Origin: Tetracladium setigerum
Lineage: Eukaryota > Ascomycota > Leotiomycetes > Helotiales
DNA: 64,000 bases
NCBI GenBank assembly: GCA_031472005.1
Contig: PZJY01000009.1
Location: forward strand, 620,001 to 684,000
Direction of reading: 5' to 3'
Within the stretch, counting starts at the first letter, position 1, and the number at the start of each line of letters is the position of its first letter. Below are positions 12,202-23,845 of the stretch, piece by piece. The position numbers and the translations under genes are program-made. The notes below the pieces were generated by a model. That model made no database searches and had not been told where the DNA came from. It saw nothing but the letters and a program-made list of their open reading frames with translations.

Positions 12202-12226
12202 GGGATATATGGATCTCATATATCCC
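12202..12226. promoter_or_regulatory. Perfect 10-bp inverted repeat
   Basis: GGGATATATG and CATATATCCC are exact reverse complements separated by five bases. The repeat lies about 460 bases upstream of the AAA ATPase start and about 1.2 kb upstream of the glucanase. It could be a dimeric regulator site or a hairpin. Confidence 0.5.
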
Positions 12227-12322
12227 AAGATCATGGTTGACAAATATCGGCTTTGAGTTGACATTCAATCAATCGGGAGTGAGTGGGAAGAATGAACTGC
12301 AGCTGGAGGTATTTTAAATGAT

Positions 12323-12342
12323 CACGTGGTCATACACACGTG
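12323..12342. promoter_or_regulatory. Paired CACGTG E-boxes
   Basis: Two CACGTG cores at 12323-12328 and 12337-12342 lie 14 bases apart, flanked outwards as TCACGTG and CACGTGA. This is the recognition core of bHLH regulators such as Cbf1 or Pho4 types. Which gene they serve is not shown. Confidence 0.45.
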
Positions 12343-13394
12343 ACTAATCCCAAAGCCGTGCATAAGTTTGTTTGTGCATAATTGGGTGCTGGCTTGCATA
12401 ACAACTGTGGAAGGATGTTCTTTTTCAGTCCTGCATCCCGAAGACTATCCATCAATGGAAGGCACAAACCAAGTGAAATTTATAAATAGGTTGTTACCTA
12501 CCATCAACTCCATCGGATCTTTCATCAATTTCACTCTTTCAAGATTCGAAGTTCCCCATCACCCAATGCCATACTCTACTGTACAGTATCATGTCCTCTC
12601 CTGCTGGACTTCCATCAAATGCATATCTTGGACGACGATCAATGATACTGACTGTACGGATATGGCCATCTCAACTTCTCCGATTTTCAATATCACATGT
12701 GCACATCAATCCCAAAAGTAGCCATTGAAGCTTTTGCACTCAGCTCGTACAGTACAGTTCCCCGTGGCGGTGGGGCCGATCATCTATTCTTGATGATAAA
12801 GCGCCGTTTCACACATCGACGGACTGCTTCAACTCTGCAGAATCTGCACCCTTTTTGCTCTACCATCCTTCCACCATATCACAGTAGTAGCATTGAAGGT
12901 CACATCAACATCAAGCTCATGTCCAACCTTTCAGATGTCGGGCAGTAGTAGCCCCTTTCTAGCCAGCACACTCCTCTCGCTTCACCGTGATGATTGGTGG
13001 TTCCTGGAGGTGTGTTTACCATTCGTACCTGAACCCCTCGACGATCGTCATAACAGCCGAATGCCCATGATAACGCTACAATCCTATTCGATCCCAGCCT
13101 CGTGTTGTCCCACTCATGCTGTGCTGTAACCTCATCTCTCGCCAATTAATGCAATGGTGGCATGTCGCCCGAAGTTGCTTGCTGATTATGCATAGTGATA
13201 CCCCCTGGGCCATGGACAACAATGAGATCGAGACTTCTCGAAACAGATGAAAAATGACGGCCTCCTTCCCTTCTCTCAAGATACTTCTTGCCTCTACCTC
13301 CTTTCGCTCGCCAACTTTGTTTTGGCGTCACAAAGCTTTGGCTTCTTCCACAGACTTTTATTAATCCATTGTTATTTTGTTGAACTTGTTTATC

Positions 13395-14936
13395 ATGTTA
13401 CTCAAAAATGCCCTCGTCGCTTTGCTGAGCACGAGTTTTGCCACTGCATTTCCCGCTGAGTGAGTGAGGCAATACTTTCCTGGGCGCTCTTGCACATGAT
13501 CTGCTATTGACATTGCCCAGAAGTCCCGTTGAAAAACGGTCTCTTGGATTCGCCTTTGGACAAACAAAAGTCCGAGGTCTGAACATCGGAGGCTGGCTTC
13601 TATTAGGTGAATTTCTTGGATGATGTACCAAGATCTTGAGCTGATATTGCATTTAGAACCATGGATCACTCCTTCCATATTTGATAAACTCGACCCAGCC
13701 CTTGGAATAATCGACGAGTACACCCTCAGTGAAAAGCTGGGCCCAAAAGCGATCGATATTCTCAAGCCACATGCATGTTCATCCATCACTTTTATCACGA
13801 AGAGCAACATTTCTAATGTATCAATAGTGGGACACATTCTGTACCTATGCCGACTTTGAAAAGATTGCTAAATCCGGATTCAACACTGTCAGAATTCCAG
13901 TAGGCTATTGGGCCTTCTCGCTTGCAGCTGGTGAACCCTATACCCAAGGAGCAGCACCCTACATCGACTCAGCCATCGATTGGGCTCGCGCCACTGGGCT
14001 CAAGATCTGGATCGACCTGCACGGTGCTCCAAAATCGCAGAACGGCTTCGATAACAGCGGTCACAAAGTAGCAACACCACAATGGCAACAAGGGGACTCA
14101 GTTCAGCAAACTTTGGATGTGTTGAAAGTAATCAGCACCAAGTATGCGCAAGTTCAGTACCAGGATGTTGTTGTGGCAATTCAGTTGTTGAATGAACCTA
14201 TGGGACCCGTAATGGACTTCGAGAGACTGAAGCAATTTTACCGAGATGGCTTCTATCAGGTAAGGGATACGAGTGACACAGCCGTTATTCTTCATGATGC
14301 TTTCTTTACTACATCCACCTGGAACGGTTTCCTTACGCCCTCGGATAACAATGCCCACAATGGTAAGCACCCAAATTTCACGTGCAGAAGTACGGCGCTA
14401 ATTCAAATATGTAGTCATCGTGGATCACCACGAATACCAAGTATTCAACGATGGTCTGGTAGCTCTACAACCATGGGAACATCGCCAACTCGTCTGCAAC
14501 AATGTCGCTTCTTACACCGCGAACCGAGATAAATGGGTAGTAGTGGGAGAGTGGAGTGGAGCAATGACCGAGTAAGTACAACCTTCCCAAACATAATCAC
14601 CATCAAATTCTAATCTCACTCTCCAGTTGCGCTCGTGCCCTCAATGGCTACAACCTTGGCGCCCGCTACGATGGTACGTTCGCGGGCTCCAGATTCGTCG
14701 GCTCCTGCGCAAACAAAAACAACATCGCCGATTGGGACGACGTCGCGAAAGGCGATATCCGCGGATATATCGAGGCGCAACTCGATGCCTTCGAAAGTCA
14801 GGCTGAAGGATGGATCTTCTGGAATTTTAAGACTGAAGGCGCGCATGATTGGGATGCTTTCGCGCTTTTGGACAATGGGCTTTTTCCACAGCCCTTGACA
14901 GATAGGAAGTTCAGCTCCATATGTGCTCCTGCTTGA
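13395..14936 (+). CDS. Secreted exo-1,3-beta-glucanase, GH5 family
   Basis: Six exons (13395-13459, 13521-13606, 13657-13772, 13828-14362, 14415-14571, 14627-14936) give 422 aa. A signal peptide (LLKNALVALLSTSFATAFP) is followed by a KR Kex2-type site near residue 28. GH5 landmarks are LNIGGWLLLEPWITP, FNTVRIPVGYW, the acid/base glutamate in LLNEPMG (E212) and the nucleophile in VVGEWSG (E313). It releases glucose from beta-1,3-glucan in the wall or medium. Intron 3 (13773-13827) is GC-AG: the exon must stop after CAT to give the conserved H-W-D-T junction, and the only GT alternative runs into a stop. Several downstream cysteines fit the disulfide-bonded family fold. Confidence 0.92.
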
Positions 14937-16212
14937 GCCGGCTGCAGAGGTCACCATGCAGACCGAGAGGCGATGTTATTCCATCAAAAAATAATTAGAT
15001 TAGCTAATAGTAAAATTGATGCCTGTTGTAATGGAACAATAGAATTTGGATGATCAGAATACGTGAGGAGATAAAATCTGAAAATACCTCCGGGCTGGTC
15101 GTCTTGCCTCAGGATATTACCTCCTTGGCTCTACAATCTCACACCACATCCAACAAAGTTATTAATTTACATTATCCAGTCTCTCATAAGTTTTATGGTA
15201 CATAATCTGGAGAGTATCTGTATGCTACCAGAGCTTGGTGTTGTTTAAAAAAGATTCCCAGCTATCCCGATGTGGAAAGAGGCGCACTTCGCCTAATTGT
15301 GGACGACACCTCGTCCCTTCACCACAACTCTACCACAACCTCATACAATACGTCCTTCAGAACATGATGGACTTTCTTGACTACAAAGATTGTTTGTTGA
15401 AAGCAGTTCCAGGAATTTTCTTTTGATTTAAATTTCTCTTTTCTAGAAAAGTGTTTAACATATATTGGCCCAGCCAAAAGAAACACGGGAGCAGCAACAA
15501 CACAAGCAGACAGCAGGACCAGCTTTTTCTTCAAATACTAATTTGGTGCTAATTTAAACTGACTGTAGACTGGTTTGCTTTACTTTCACTCTAGCAAGTA
15601 GGAACTTCTGAAAGTGTAGTGGTCAAATCTCTTGAGCTGATGTCTTATTGTTGACATTCTGCGTCTGCTTTTAAGCGAGGAAGTTCTACAAAACAAAGCT
15701 TTCCGCTTTGTCTGATCTTCTTCTTGTACTCAAATCTCTTGGTAAAGGTAAATTGAGTTTGTATTTGTGTCTGGTATCCAGCGCGCACAATGTAGCCTCA
15801 TTCCAAAGAGAAATAATTTAGCTTGACAATGTTCCTTGCTTCACAGCTTCCCATAAAGTGAAGAGTGCCGGTTTAACTACGGCTTTCGTCTGAAGCGCGT
15901 TAGTCGCGTCGAGGTAGAGGTGAGAATTAGACTCCCACCCTCCAACATTTCTCTCGACAACCAACATCAACCGTCAACTTCCGTCACTCTTCCTCTCGTG
16001 CACCGGGACAGATGCAGTGCAGCGATCCTTTCCGACAGTCATCCTTTGCTGAAAATTGAATTAATTTCACGTGTGATCGATTCACTGTCGATATTTGTTA
16101 ACAAGATGCTAATTCGAGAAAACAGTCTCACTTTTGCGCGCCGACGACCAGAGAGGACTTCTCGAACCCTGCCAGCTCACCGGCCATTTCGATCTCACAA
16201 AGTCCTTGCACA
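14937..16212. other. Intergenic region, no gene seen
   Basis: 1276 bases follow the glucanase. A 71-codon minus-strand frame at 15319-15534 has a hydrophobic start but no family character, so I treat it as chance. The right half is the promoter and 5' leader of the next gene. Confidence 0.5.
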
Positions 16213-18870
16213 ATGGCTTCAATGGCAGCCTCGACCTCTAAGGGCGCTCTCAAGGATGTGAGCAACATTCGTAGCATGATGGTTTCCGCTCAGTCCATCA
16301 AACACGATCTTACCCCTGGCAACACAGGCAGATCTGAGCTCAGCGCCACACCAGACCAGAAGCCAAAGAAGGTTTTCTGCGATCCAGATCAAGCAAACCC
16401 CTTCCATGCTGATACAAATGCTGAAGAGTTCAAGTCACCAATTGTAGCCAGCTCATCGAAGCCTTCGCCCATCGCCAAGAACTTGATCTTCGCCAAACAT
16501 TTCGTCAACTTGGTCGAGGACAAGTCACTGGGCACGCCTTGTGAGTGGCCAAGCGAGGTACGTGACGGCAAAATTGCTACTGCCGCCTGCTCGCCTTCGA
16601 TCTTTCTGCCGACCCCGAAGCTCACTTTCAAACAGAATTACAACAACAACAACACGCGCAACCTTCTCGATACCACATCAACATTGGGAGTTATGCAAGA
16701 TATCGAGCAAGTCGAGCGGGTTGATCCAGTTGGTTGTTTGCTCCTTCCTTTTTATATCTCGAGTCTGATGCTGACCGTGCAAACTTCGCAGATACAATCG
16801 CAGAGCAACAAACCCCGGTGAAGGAGACGATGGCGACCGTTCCAGGCACCCCCTCAAGCAATGATAGCTTCGAAGTTACCCCCTCTCTGTCGACACTCTC
16901 AGGTAGCACTCCCTCTGATATCGAGATCGGAGTTGCAACAGCTGTTGAGATTCGCCAAGTACGAGCTACGATGGTTGATATCCCTCGACGCCGTGTACCT
17001 CTTAGCTATATGCTTAATTCTCCACGCCCAGTCGCTTGTCGCGCACTCCCCCAGGACACATGACGTCCGACAAGAACGGTAGTCCAATGCAGCGAAAGAA
17101 GATTACCAATCCTCGTGCTGTTCGTGGTCGTGATGCCTTGAGCAACAAGGGAAAGGCCCGTGCCAAGGAGGCTATCACCGCGAATGCTAAGGAGAAGTGG
17201 CTCAGGGAGTTCGATCTTAAGGAAGCCTTAGCCGTCGAGAAGAAGAAGCGCAAGGCACTCAAGGATGGAAATTCCAAGGCCGATGATCTTTTCACTCGCG
17301 AAGCTGGTGAAAAACCAAATGGCAATGTCGAGTCTGGTGCAGATGAGATTTCTGAAGGTGATCTGCAAAACAGTGCCGTCAAGCGATCAGTTAGATGCGG
17401 CGTTGGTGCAACTCTTCGATTTTATGAAGGTGCAGACGAGATTATCATGGGCCCTAGCCATTCTAGGTATTTATATGTATTGTCTTGTCTTCCGCTTTAA
17501 TTCTTTCTAACAACATCCTATAGACCTGGCGCATCACGCGGATCTAAGTTGCCAATTCCCACCCGCACTCACTCGACACCTCGTGTCTTGACACAGCAGT
17601 CGGTTCCAAATAACCTTCGAAACGATTACTTTGGCAGTGGCAAAAATACCCCCATCCTGCGATTGTGATTCATGAGTCCGTCGAGAGTGGTGATCCCGCC
17701 AAGGCCATCCAGACATCTGGTTCCCCATTCGCGGCTCGGAACTCTTCTCTGCCTAGCTCACCTCAATACGTTCCCTTCAAGAGCGCTCTGCCAATCCCTT
17801 CACCCTCATCTTCGGTCACCGATCGTCTCGCTCGACCTACCCGAGTAAGTCAAGCTCGTGCCACCGAGTCAAAGGCACAGCTTCTGGCAAGAGGTAGAGT
17901 AAGTTCGGGTGGTGCTGGTACTGCAGGTCTCGACAAATCAACTCTTGCCCCTCAACAGGGAAAGTATCCAGCTGCGCGCCGCAGCCTGCCATCGATGACT
18001 TTGTCTTCTACCAAGACTTCCGTCAAGAATGGTTTCAAGAGTCGTATCTCTGCTATGTTAAATGGTCATCGCCGCAACACGATGATCCCTAGTGCTTCTG
18101 AGCCTCTCTTGAGTAAGCGAGACCGCCAGAGTATGGTCGATGATACATCCGTCAACAACGCTCGCAGTGGTCAGTCCCTTACTATCCCAGCCCGCAACGA
18201 TGGTGGTAGTAAGCAACGTGATAAGTCAGCTGCCGAGGTTGGTAGTCAGCAAATGAGTGTCAACTCTCAATCCCAACCAGAGCAGATGCAAGGTGGAAGC
18301 AACCAAGTACCGGCTTCGCAACCAGTTCCTAGCCCATCTGATGACCAAGAGTCACAGACCTCTGGACAAACCCCTGTTCCAAGTGATAGCGGCGAGCCAT
18401 CCACTTCTTCTGAAGATAGTAACGCAACTTCTTCTGACACCACGACTACTTCCAATACCACAACTCCTTCCACCGGTACTCCCACCTATCTCAACCAAGG
18501 CCGATTCCCCGATGATGACATTGGTGAACAACTAGCTGAAGAACTCCGTGAGGCTGTCCGAAACTACATGGGCATTGTAGAGGAGGCTAATCGCACCGCG
18601 GATCTTGCAACAAGACAAGCTATTGCTGCAACCTTGACGCCATTGTGTGATGCGCTCATTGCTACCAACACCCTACGCATCGCTGGATTTGGTCTCAAGC
18701 AGGTCATTGAACGCATGGTCGCATTCACTGTGCATAGCGTTGGCTATGTACACGCTACTGTTACTAGTAGCCCACCCACCGTCAACCCCAAATTGGTTCG
18801 TCCTGCGACTCGTCGTTCCACTCGTCGTCCGGCTGGTCAAGGTCTAACTTCCGGTCATCATTCAACCTGA
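16213..18870 (+). CDS. Conserved-looking low-complexity protein of unknown function (apparent frameshift)
   Basis: I do not recognise the family. Four exons (16213-16732, 16792-16992, 17055-17466, 17524-18870) would give about 826 aa if one base is added to the C5 run at 17649-17653. As written, the frame stops at TGA after NTPILRL, while the next frame continues for 400 codons. The protein is rich in S, T, P and K. It has a basic, probably nuclear or disordered central part (KKITNPRAVRGRDALSNKGK and EKWLREFDLKEALAVEKKKR) and a short ordered block, VRCGVGATLRFYEGADEI. A long S/T-rich linker leads to a helical C-terminal region (AEELREAVRNYMGIVEEANR). The 62-nt intron at 16993 was chosen by phase. 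An intron from 17591 to the GAG near 17676 is a weaker alternative explanation for the frame change. Confidence 0.65.
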
Positions 18871-19515
18871 TCGTCGTACTGTACTTTGGAGAAACTGAGG
18901 TATCGCATTCATCATTTGTTCTGGCTTTCGACTCTTGGAGTCTTGAAAGATATTCCGGATGATTTGAATTGCGCTTACTTTTGCGATCTTTGATACGTGC
19001 AACTTTCTTTTTCCTTTTGTGTTTCGACATGGCTGGCTTGCTCATTTTACGAACGGCGTTTAGCGAAGATACCCAATGGTTCTGTTTTCGTTGCTTGATC
19101 GTCGTTTTCGAGGGGCTGGACATGAAGATACTAGAGATTTGCGTCCTAGATCTGTCTAGTTGTAATATCGATGGGTGTTCAACGGAAGAGTTTGCTTGTT
19201 TTGTAGAGGATCTCTAGATACTCAAATAACGAATCAAGCCTTTGTGCATTACTTCCTGTTCCATATTTGCTCGGTAGACTAACAGATATTTGTTGGTGAA
19301 GTTAAACTTCTTCGCGTGGTTGAAGGTACCAGGGTTTAGTCCTTCGCTACAATACGGCAAGCTTGAGTTTGACTCTCCCGATTAATACTCCAGCATCGTT
19401 CTGGCATTCAAGGCGAAATTCTTAACAGGCTTCTTTCCTCTCTAATCAATTCCCCCTCCCTCACACGCTCCCCTCTGCCACCATATCCAAGACATACTCA
19501 ATCATCAAAAATATA
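18871..19515. other. Intergenic region between convergent genes
   Basis: 645 bases hold the 3' ends of the low-complexity gene (plus) and the carboxylesterase (minus). A lysine-rich 113-codon minus-strand frame (18782-19123) overlaps the last exon of the plus gene and is probably its shadow. Confidence 0.5.
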
Positions 19516-21400
19516 TCAGTCCAAAAACCTCCATCTCGAATTGAACCAGCTGATCTGTTCACTTCTAAAATCATCCTTCTCCACATGCAAGTTTAAAGAA
19601 TCATCCAGTGTGGCATTGTACACAAAGTTCTGCTGCCCGGCAGCGTACGCCGGCCACTTTGGGATCCATTTCAAGCCATGAGCATTGGGATCACCAGTCG
19701 CTGCAAAAGCAATGAAATGTGCCTGCATTGCGTAGCTCACTTTGCGCATTGCCGGTACGTCGGGGATTGGAGGGTATGGCGAGCCACTGTGAATATACTC
19801 CATCAGCGATTCAGCACAATTGGTTGGTCTCACTAATCACTTTCGCTGAATAAAGCTGGCACGATGAGTGAACGGATCAAGTGTGTGAACTCACCTGACA
19901 TATGGCAAACGGAATTCAAAACTCAACTCAGCACCATGCTGAGCAAATCCCACCCCCAAACCTGGCGTATAGACGAGTGGGATCCTCGTTGGATCCACAT
20001 CCCAGCGGAAGGAATAGGCTTTCTTGCCCGTCAAGGGCTCCCAGGACGCCGCAGTCAGTCTTCTTCCAGCCATCATGAATTTATCATTAATTATCCCATA
20101 TATTCTTCTCGTTTGGTTTCCTGACTGAACGCCCACTTCTGCGGTTAATGCAGGCCAATCTAGTGTCATTGGCTGCGAGTAAGGAGGATACTGTGCATTT
20201 TCGGGATATAAAGCTAGAACTTCCTTGGCCATGGCTGGTGTGAGTGCAAGCGCAGCTGTGATGAAGGCTTCGACCTCTGCGGAGGTGTTGTAGGCTGTTT
20301 GGGCTCCGAGTGCCTCGGATGCGCCGTCGTCTGTGTTGCAGCCGGTGATGATATCCACGGGGGCAATGAGAGGGGGGGTATGGGAGTAGGCGAATGAGGC
20401 AGAGTTTTTTATTATGTCTCCGTCGAGCATCGGCAAGAAGGGGAGAAGGTTTCCAGGGATACTGGAAACGGTTTTATTCAAAATCTCGAATGGTACTATC
20501 CATAGAGGCTAATAGGTAATAAGCCACTGAGACTGCGGGAGGTGCGCACTACTTACAATCTCGTAGACATTGCAGAGAATCTATGGCAGTGTCACATCCT
20601 GTATCGTTTGTGATATGATTGTACGCTGACTGTGAAGTCACGGGGTTACCGTATCCAATTCCAAACGAGCTCCCACTGAGCATAATAGCTTTCTGGAACA
20701 AATTTGAGTTGCGCCCTCCATAGGCAAGTGTCAGCCAACCAATAGAAAAAGCTCCACCACTCTCACCCCAAACAGTCACCTTCTTTGGATCTCCTCCAAA
20801 TCCTTCTATATTTTCACGAATCCACTCTAAACCTTTCCATTGGTCTCGAATTCCCAGGTTAGTCGCTCCTTCTGCTAAAGCCTCAATACTGTGCAGAAAA
20901 CCGAAAGCGCTGAGGCGGTAATTGATAGAGACAACTATCACTGGCTTGCCTATTTGAACAGATGTCTCGACCATATAAGTCGTGTTGAATTCTCGATCGT
21001 TGATGCTTCCCTGCCGAAATCCGCCACCATAGATCCACACAATCACTGGTAGTTTTGCTCCTGCTCTAGTGCCTGAAGGACGAACGACATTGAGATTCAA
21101 ACAGTCCTCTCCAACTTCGAAACCTAGGAGATTATTCGTGCCATAGCCACTGCAGGTAAGCCCTGGCACAATGGCATCACGCGTGCCGGACCATGAACTG
21201 TTGAGAGATTGTGCAACATGGAAGCGTGGCGCGTGTGCAAATGGAATGCCACGAAAGATATCTTGATTGAACTGAGGGACGAAGAGCCCAGCATAGGTTC
21301 CGTTTTTAGTTTTTGCAGTCGGTACTTTAGCAGCATGAAGTTCTGAGTGAACATTAACAGCCAGCAAGACGGTCGATACAAGCAGAACTGAGATGTGCAT
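19516..21400 (-). CDS. Secreted type-B carboxylesterase/lipase
   Basis: Three exons (21400-20557, 20495-19895, 19828-19516) give 585 aa, typical of the family. A signal peptide (MHISVLLVSTVLLAVNVHS) is followed by family blocks: FRGIPFA, EDCLNLNVVRP (signature 2), WIYGGGF oxyanion hole, the nucleophile elbow GESGGA, and GFAQHGAEL with the likely catalytic histidine. It should hydrolyse esters outside the cell. Both downstream acceptors were fixed by phase: the nearer AG sites give stops, while TGGATAG and TTAGTGAG restore CLRDLPFE and RPTNCAESL. The natural substrate is unknown. Together with the mannanase and the second esterase it forms a block of secreted hydrolases. Confidence 0.9.
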
Positions 21401-22453
21401 GATGGGCAAGCAAAGAATCTAAAACTGACACCCTGACTTTCTCTTGATGCAAACATAGTGGATGTCGCAAAGTATTAATACTACGGTATTCTTTCCAGCG
21501 GATGTGACGGAGCAATAAGCAATGATTCCTCCCTTCTCCGGTTTGTCTACGCCGCAATACATACATTTCGTTTGTTCTCATAATGTTGCGAACAACCCAT
21601 GCCCTGCATCATTCGCCACTTGTCAACACTGGCAACAGACGACTTTACGAAAACTAGTGGCATACACAAAACAAATGTATCGAACAGAGCTCGTAACCAA
21701 TGCCAATCTCGTGCAACATGAAGATGAGAAAGGAGCCGAAAAGCAGCCGTGTGGGGCATAATGCGGGGGAAAATCAACAGCAGACGAAGTTACAAGGGTA
21801 CTTTGCAACGAAGGACATAGTGAAAAAGGCCCGAACTGCCATGCTCACAGATACAGGTCTTGCAGATCATTGCGTGGGTACATCCGTAAGTACCTACCTA
21901 CCTACCTACCTACCTACCTACCTGAATATACTTTGCTGGGTGGTTGAATTGATAGATGTTGAATGGAGGGTTGAGCGAGAGTGTTGTGATGTTGTTGTTG
22001 TCGTCTCCCAAAGAGAGTCGGAGCGATGGGGTAGTGTGAATAGAGCAGTATTCATGTCACGTGGTGTTGACCGCGTCAAATGCCAAGCATCTCAGAGCAA
22101 TTCTTACATAAGCCTTTACGGTATCCTGCATGCAATCTGCCAGACCCTCTTCTTCCCCTTTGACCACCACCACACATCCATCTAGTACCTTATTTTCCTT
22201 CCTTCGCCAATCGCTGACACTTCTTGAAAATCAAACTATCCGGACGACTGCTTTGGTTTCTACAGTACTCTTCTTCTTGCTGTTTTCCTGCAGCTGCTTG
22301 GCGGACGCATTTATTACCCTCTTGCATCTTGTTTAGTAACACTCATTCCAAACCAGTTTATCAGAGTGCGAGCGAGTGTTTAGATTCAGTTTTGATTGTA
22401 TTATGATTTATGGTTTCATTTTTTTGACCTTCTTTTCAACAAATCCCTCCACT
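21401..22453. other. Intergenic region with CCTA microsatellite
   Basis: 1053 bases lie between two minus-strand genes. A (CCTA)n run of about 31 bases occupies 21892-21922. Short ORFs here lack family character. Confidence 0.55.
21892..21922. repeat. (CCTA)n microsatellite
   Basis: About seven to eight tandem CCTA units lie in the promoter side of the carboxylesterase. A shorter run of the same unit (GTAG on the plus strand) is at 26705-26720 inside intron 1 of the second esterase. Confidence 0.9.
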
Positions 22454-23845
22454 TTACAACTTCGAGTTGACCTTGTTTACGGCCTTCGCATGCTCATAGA
22501 TCAATGGCTTGGACTCCACGGTGTTGTTCAAGTAGATGGTCTATAGCTAAGTCAGCAATGCACTTCAAATGTTCCTTCACGGGGGGTAGTTCTTACGAAT
22601 CCGTCGTCGTGGTTGCAGCCTCTGCTCAATCCACATACACCGAATTGCCAGTACATATCAGGCATCTTGTATTTGAGCGAGATTTCCTGCCACTTCGAAA
22701 TGACAGCGACTCTTGTCTCGTTTGCTAGAGTAGGTCTTCCGAGCCAGGCCAACCTCTCGGCATCGTGGAGCCATCCATACTCCTCAAAGACAACTGGCTT
22801 GTTGAGGGATTTCTGCACCTCGCCATGATCTTTGACCCATTGCTCGGTCCAGCCCGATGTCTTTGACCACCAATCGGGATATGCGTGGAAAGTTCCAAAG
22901 TCCATCTCTTTGAGCTTCATCTCTCCAACAAAGTCTCCTCCGTCGGCTCCGTTGTAGGCCCAATCTTCGTGGCCTTCGATGTGGAATTCACCCTCGCCTC
23001 CCCAGGTGACCAAGTGGTTCTTGTCAATTGACTTGACGTATGCGCCCAATTCCTTGATCCACTTGGTCATCACCTTGTGGTCACAGGTAGTCGAGCGAGG
23101 CAGATTTCTGTTTCCATCAGCTCCACAGCGTGGCTCGTTGGCCAGCTCCCAGGCAAAGATGGCGGGCGAGTTTGTGTATCGGCTGATGAATGCCTTGGTG
23201 TATTTCTTGAATGCACTGATGATCTTGGGGTTTGTGTAGAAATCATCGTGGTATTTTCCACCGAGGTTGACGGTATACACGTCCTAAAGGACCAGAAGTC
23301 AGAATGGCTCTTGAGAAGGGTTGGAAGGATGGAGAAAAGACGGCCAGACGCCTGCTTACCATTCCACCATAGTCTGCCCAGTTGTTGGTCAGGGCGACAA
23401 GGAGTTTGATATCGTACTTCTCTGCTTGTTTCACCACATTGTCGAAAGCTTGAAGCCCATTCTTTCCATAGTTGATGGTTGGCTTTCCCTTGTTCCACGA
23501 TTGAAAGTAGACCGGAGCAGCCCCGGCACCTTCTCCTCCATACTGTGGCAATCCTCCTGGAACAAAGGTTTCGTTCTTGTCATTGAAGCCCCACGTTCGG
23601 ATCACCTTCAGTCCAGCCTTTTTCGCCGCTTTGAAAGTGGGTTCGAGATCGTCTGGGTTTTCGAGGAATGGGAGCCAGTAGGCGTTTGAGCCCGCGTACA
23701 GGAAGGGCTTTCCATCGACCTTGAACTTCCAGCCATCGGTATAGACAATGCCCTTTTTCTTGGAGGAGCCATGCGAATCTCCACCTGGCAGTGCGGTGAC
23801 AGAGGCTGTCAGGAGTGCAAGTGCGGTTCCTGTAGAGAACTTCAT
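22454..23845 (-). CDS. Secreted mannan endo-1,4-beta-mannosidase, GH5
   Basis: Three exons (23845-23360, 23283-22597, 22540-22454) give 419 aa. A signal peptide ([20 protein letters not shown]) leads into the catalytic domain without a visible carbohydrate-binding module. GH5_7 landmarks are [25 protein letters not shown], the acid/base glutamate in WELANEPRC (E212) and the nucleophile in VVFEEYGW (residues 329-330). It cuts beta-1,4-mannan backbones of plant hemicellulose outside the cell. The final 29-codon exon ([19 protein letters not shown]) starts at the second of two nearby AG sites; the first would add a stop. The enzyme fits a saprotrophic or plant-associated lifestyle. Confidence 0.93.

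Larger units (their letters stand above)
11742..13394. other. Long intergenic region with two symmetric motifs
   Basis: 1653 bases lie between the divergent AAA ATPase and exo-glucanase genes. No ORF has family character. The region contains a perfect inverted repeat at 12202-12226 and two CACGTG hexamers at 12323-12342; both are listed separately. It is long enough to hold two regulated promoters. Confidence 0.6.

Noticed and set aside
15319..15534. 71-codon minus frame beginning MKKKLVLLSACVV, like a small secreted protein
   Set aside because: No cysteine pattern, no family character and no supported promoter; a hydrophobic start alone is common by chance in AT-rich DNA.
18782..19123. Lysine-rich 113-codon minus frame
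   Set aside because: It overlaps the coding 3' end of the plus-strand gene on the opposite strand and has biased composition; most likely a shadow.
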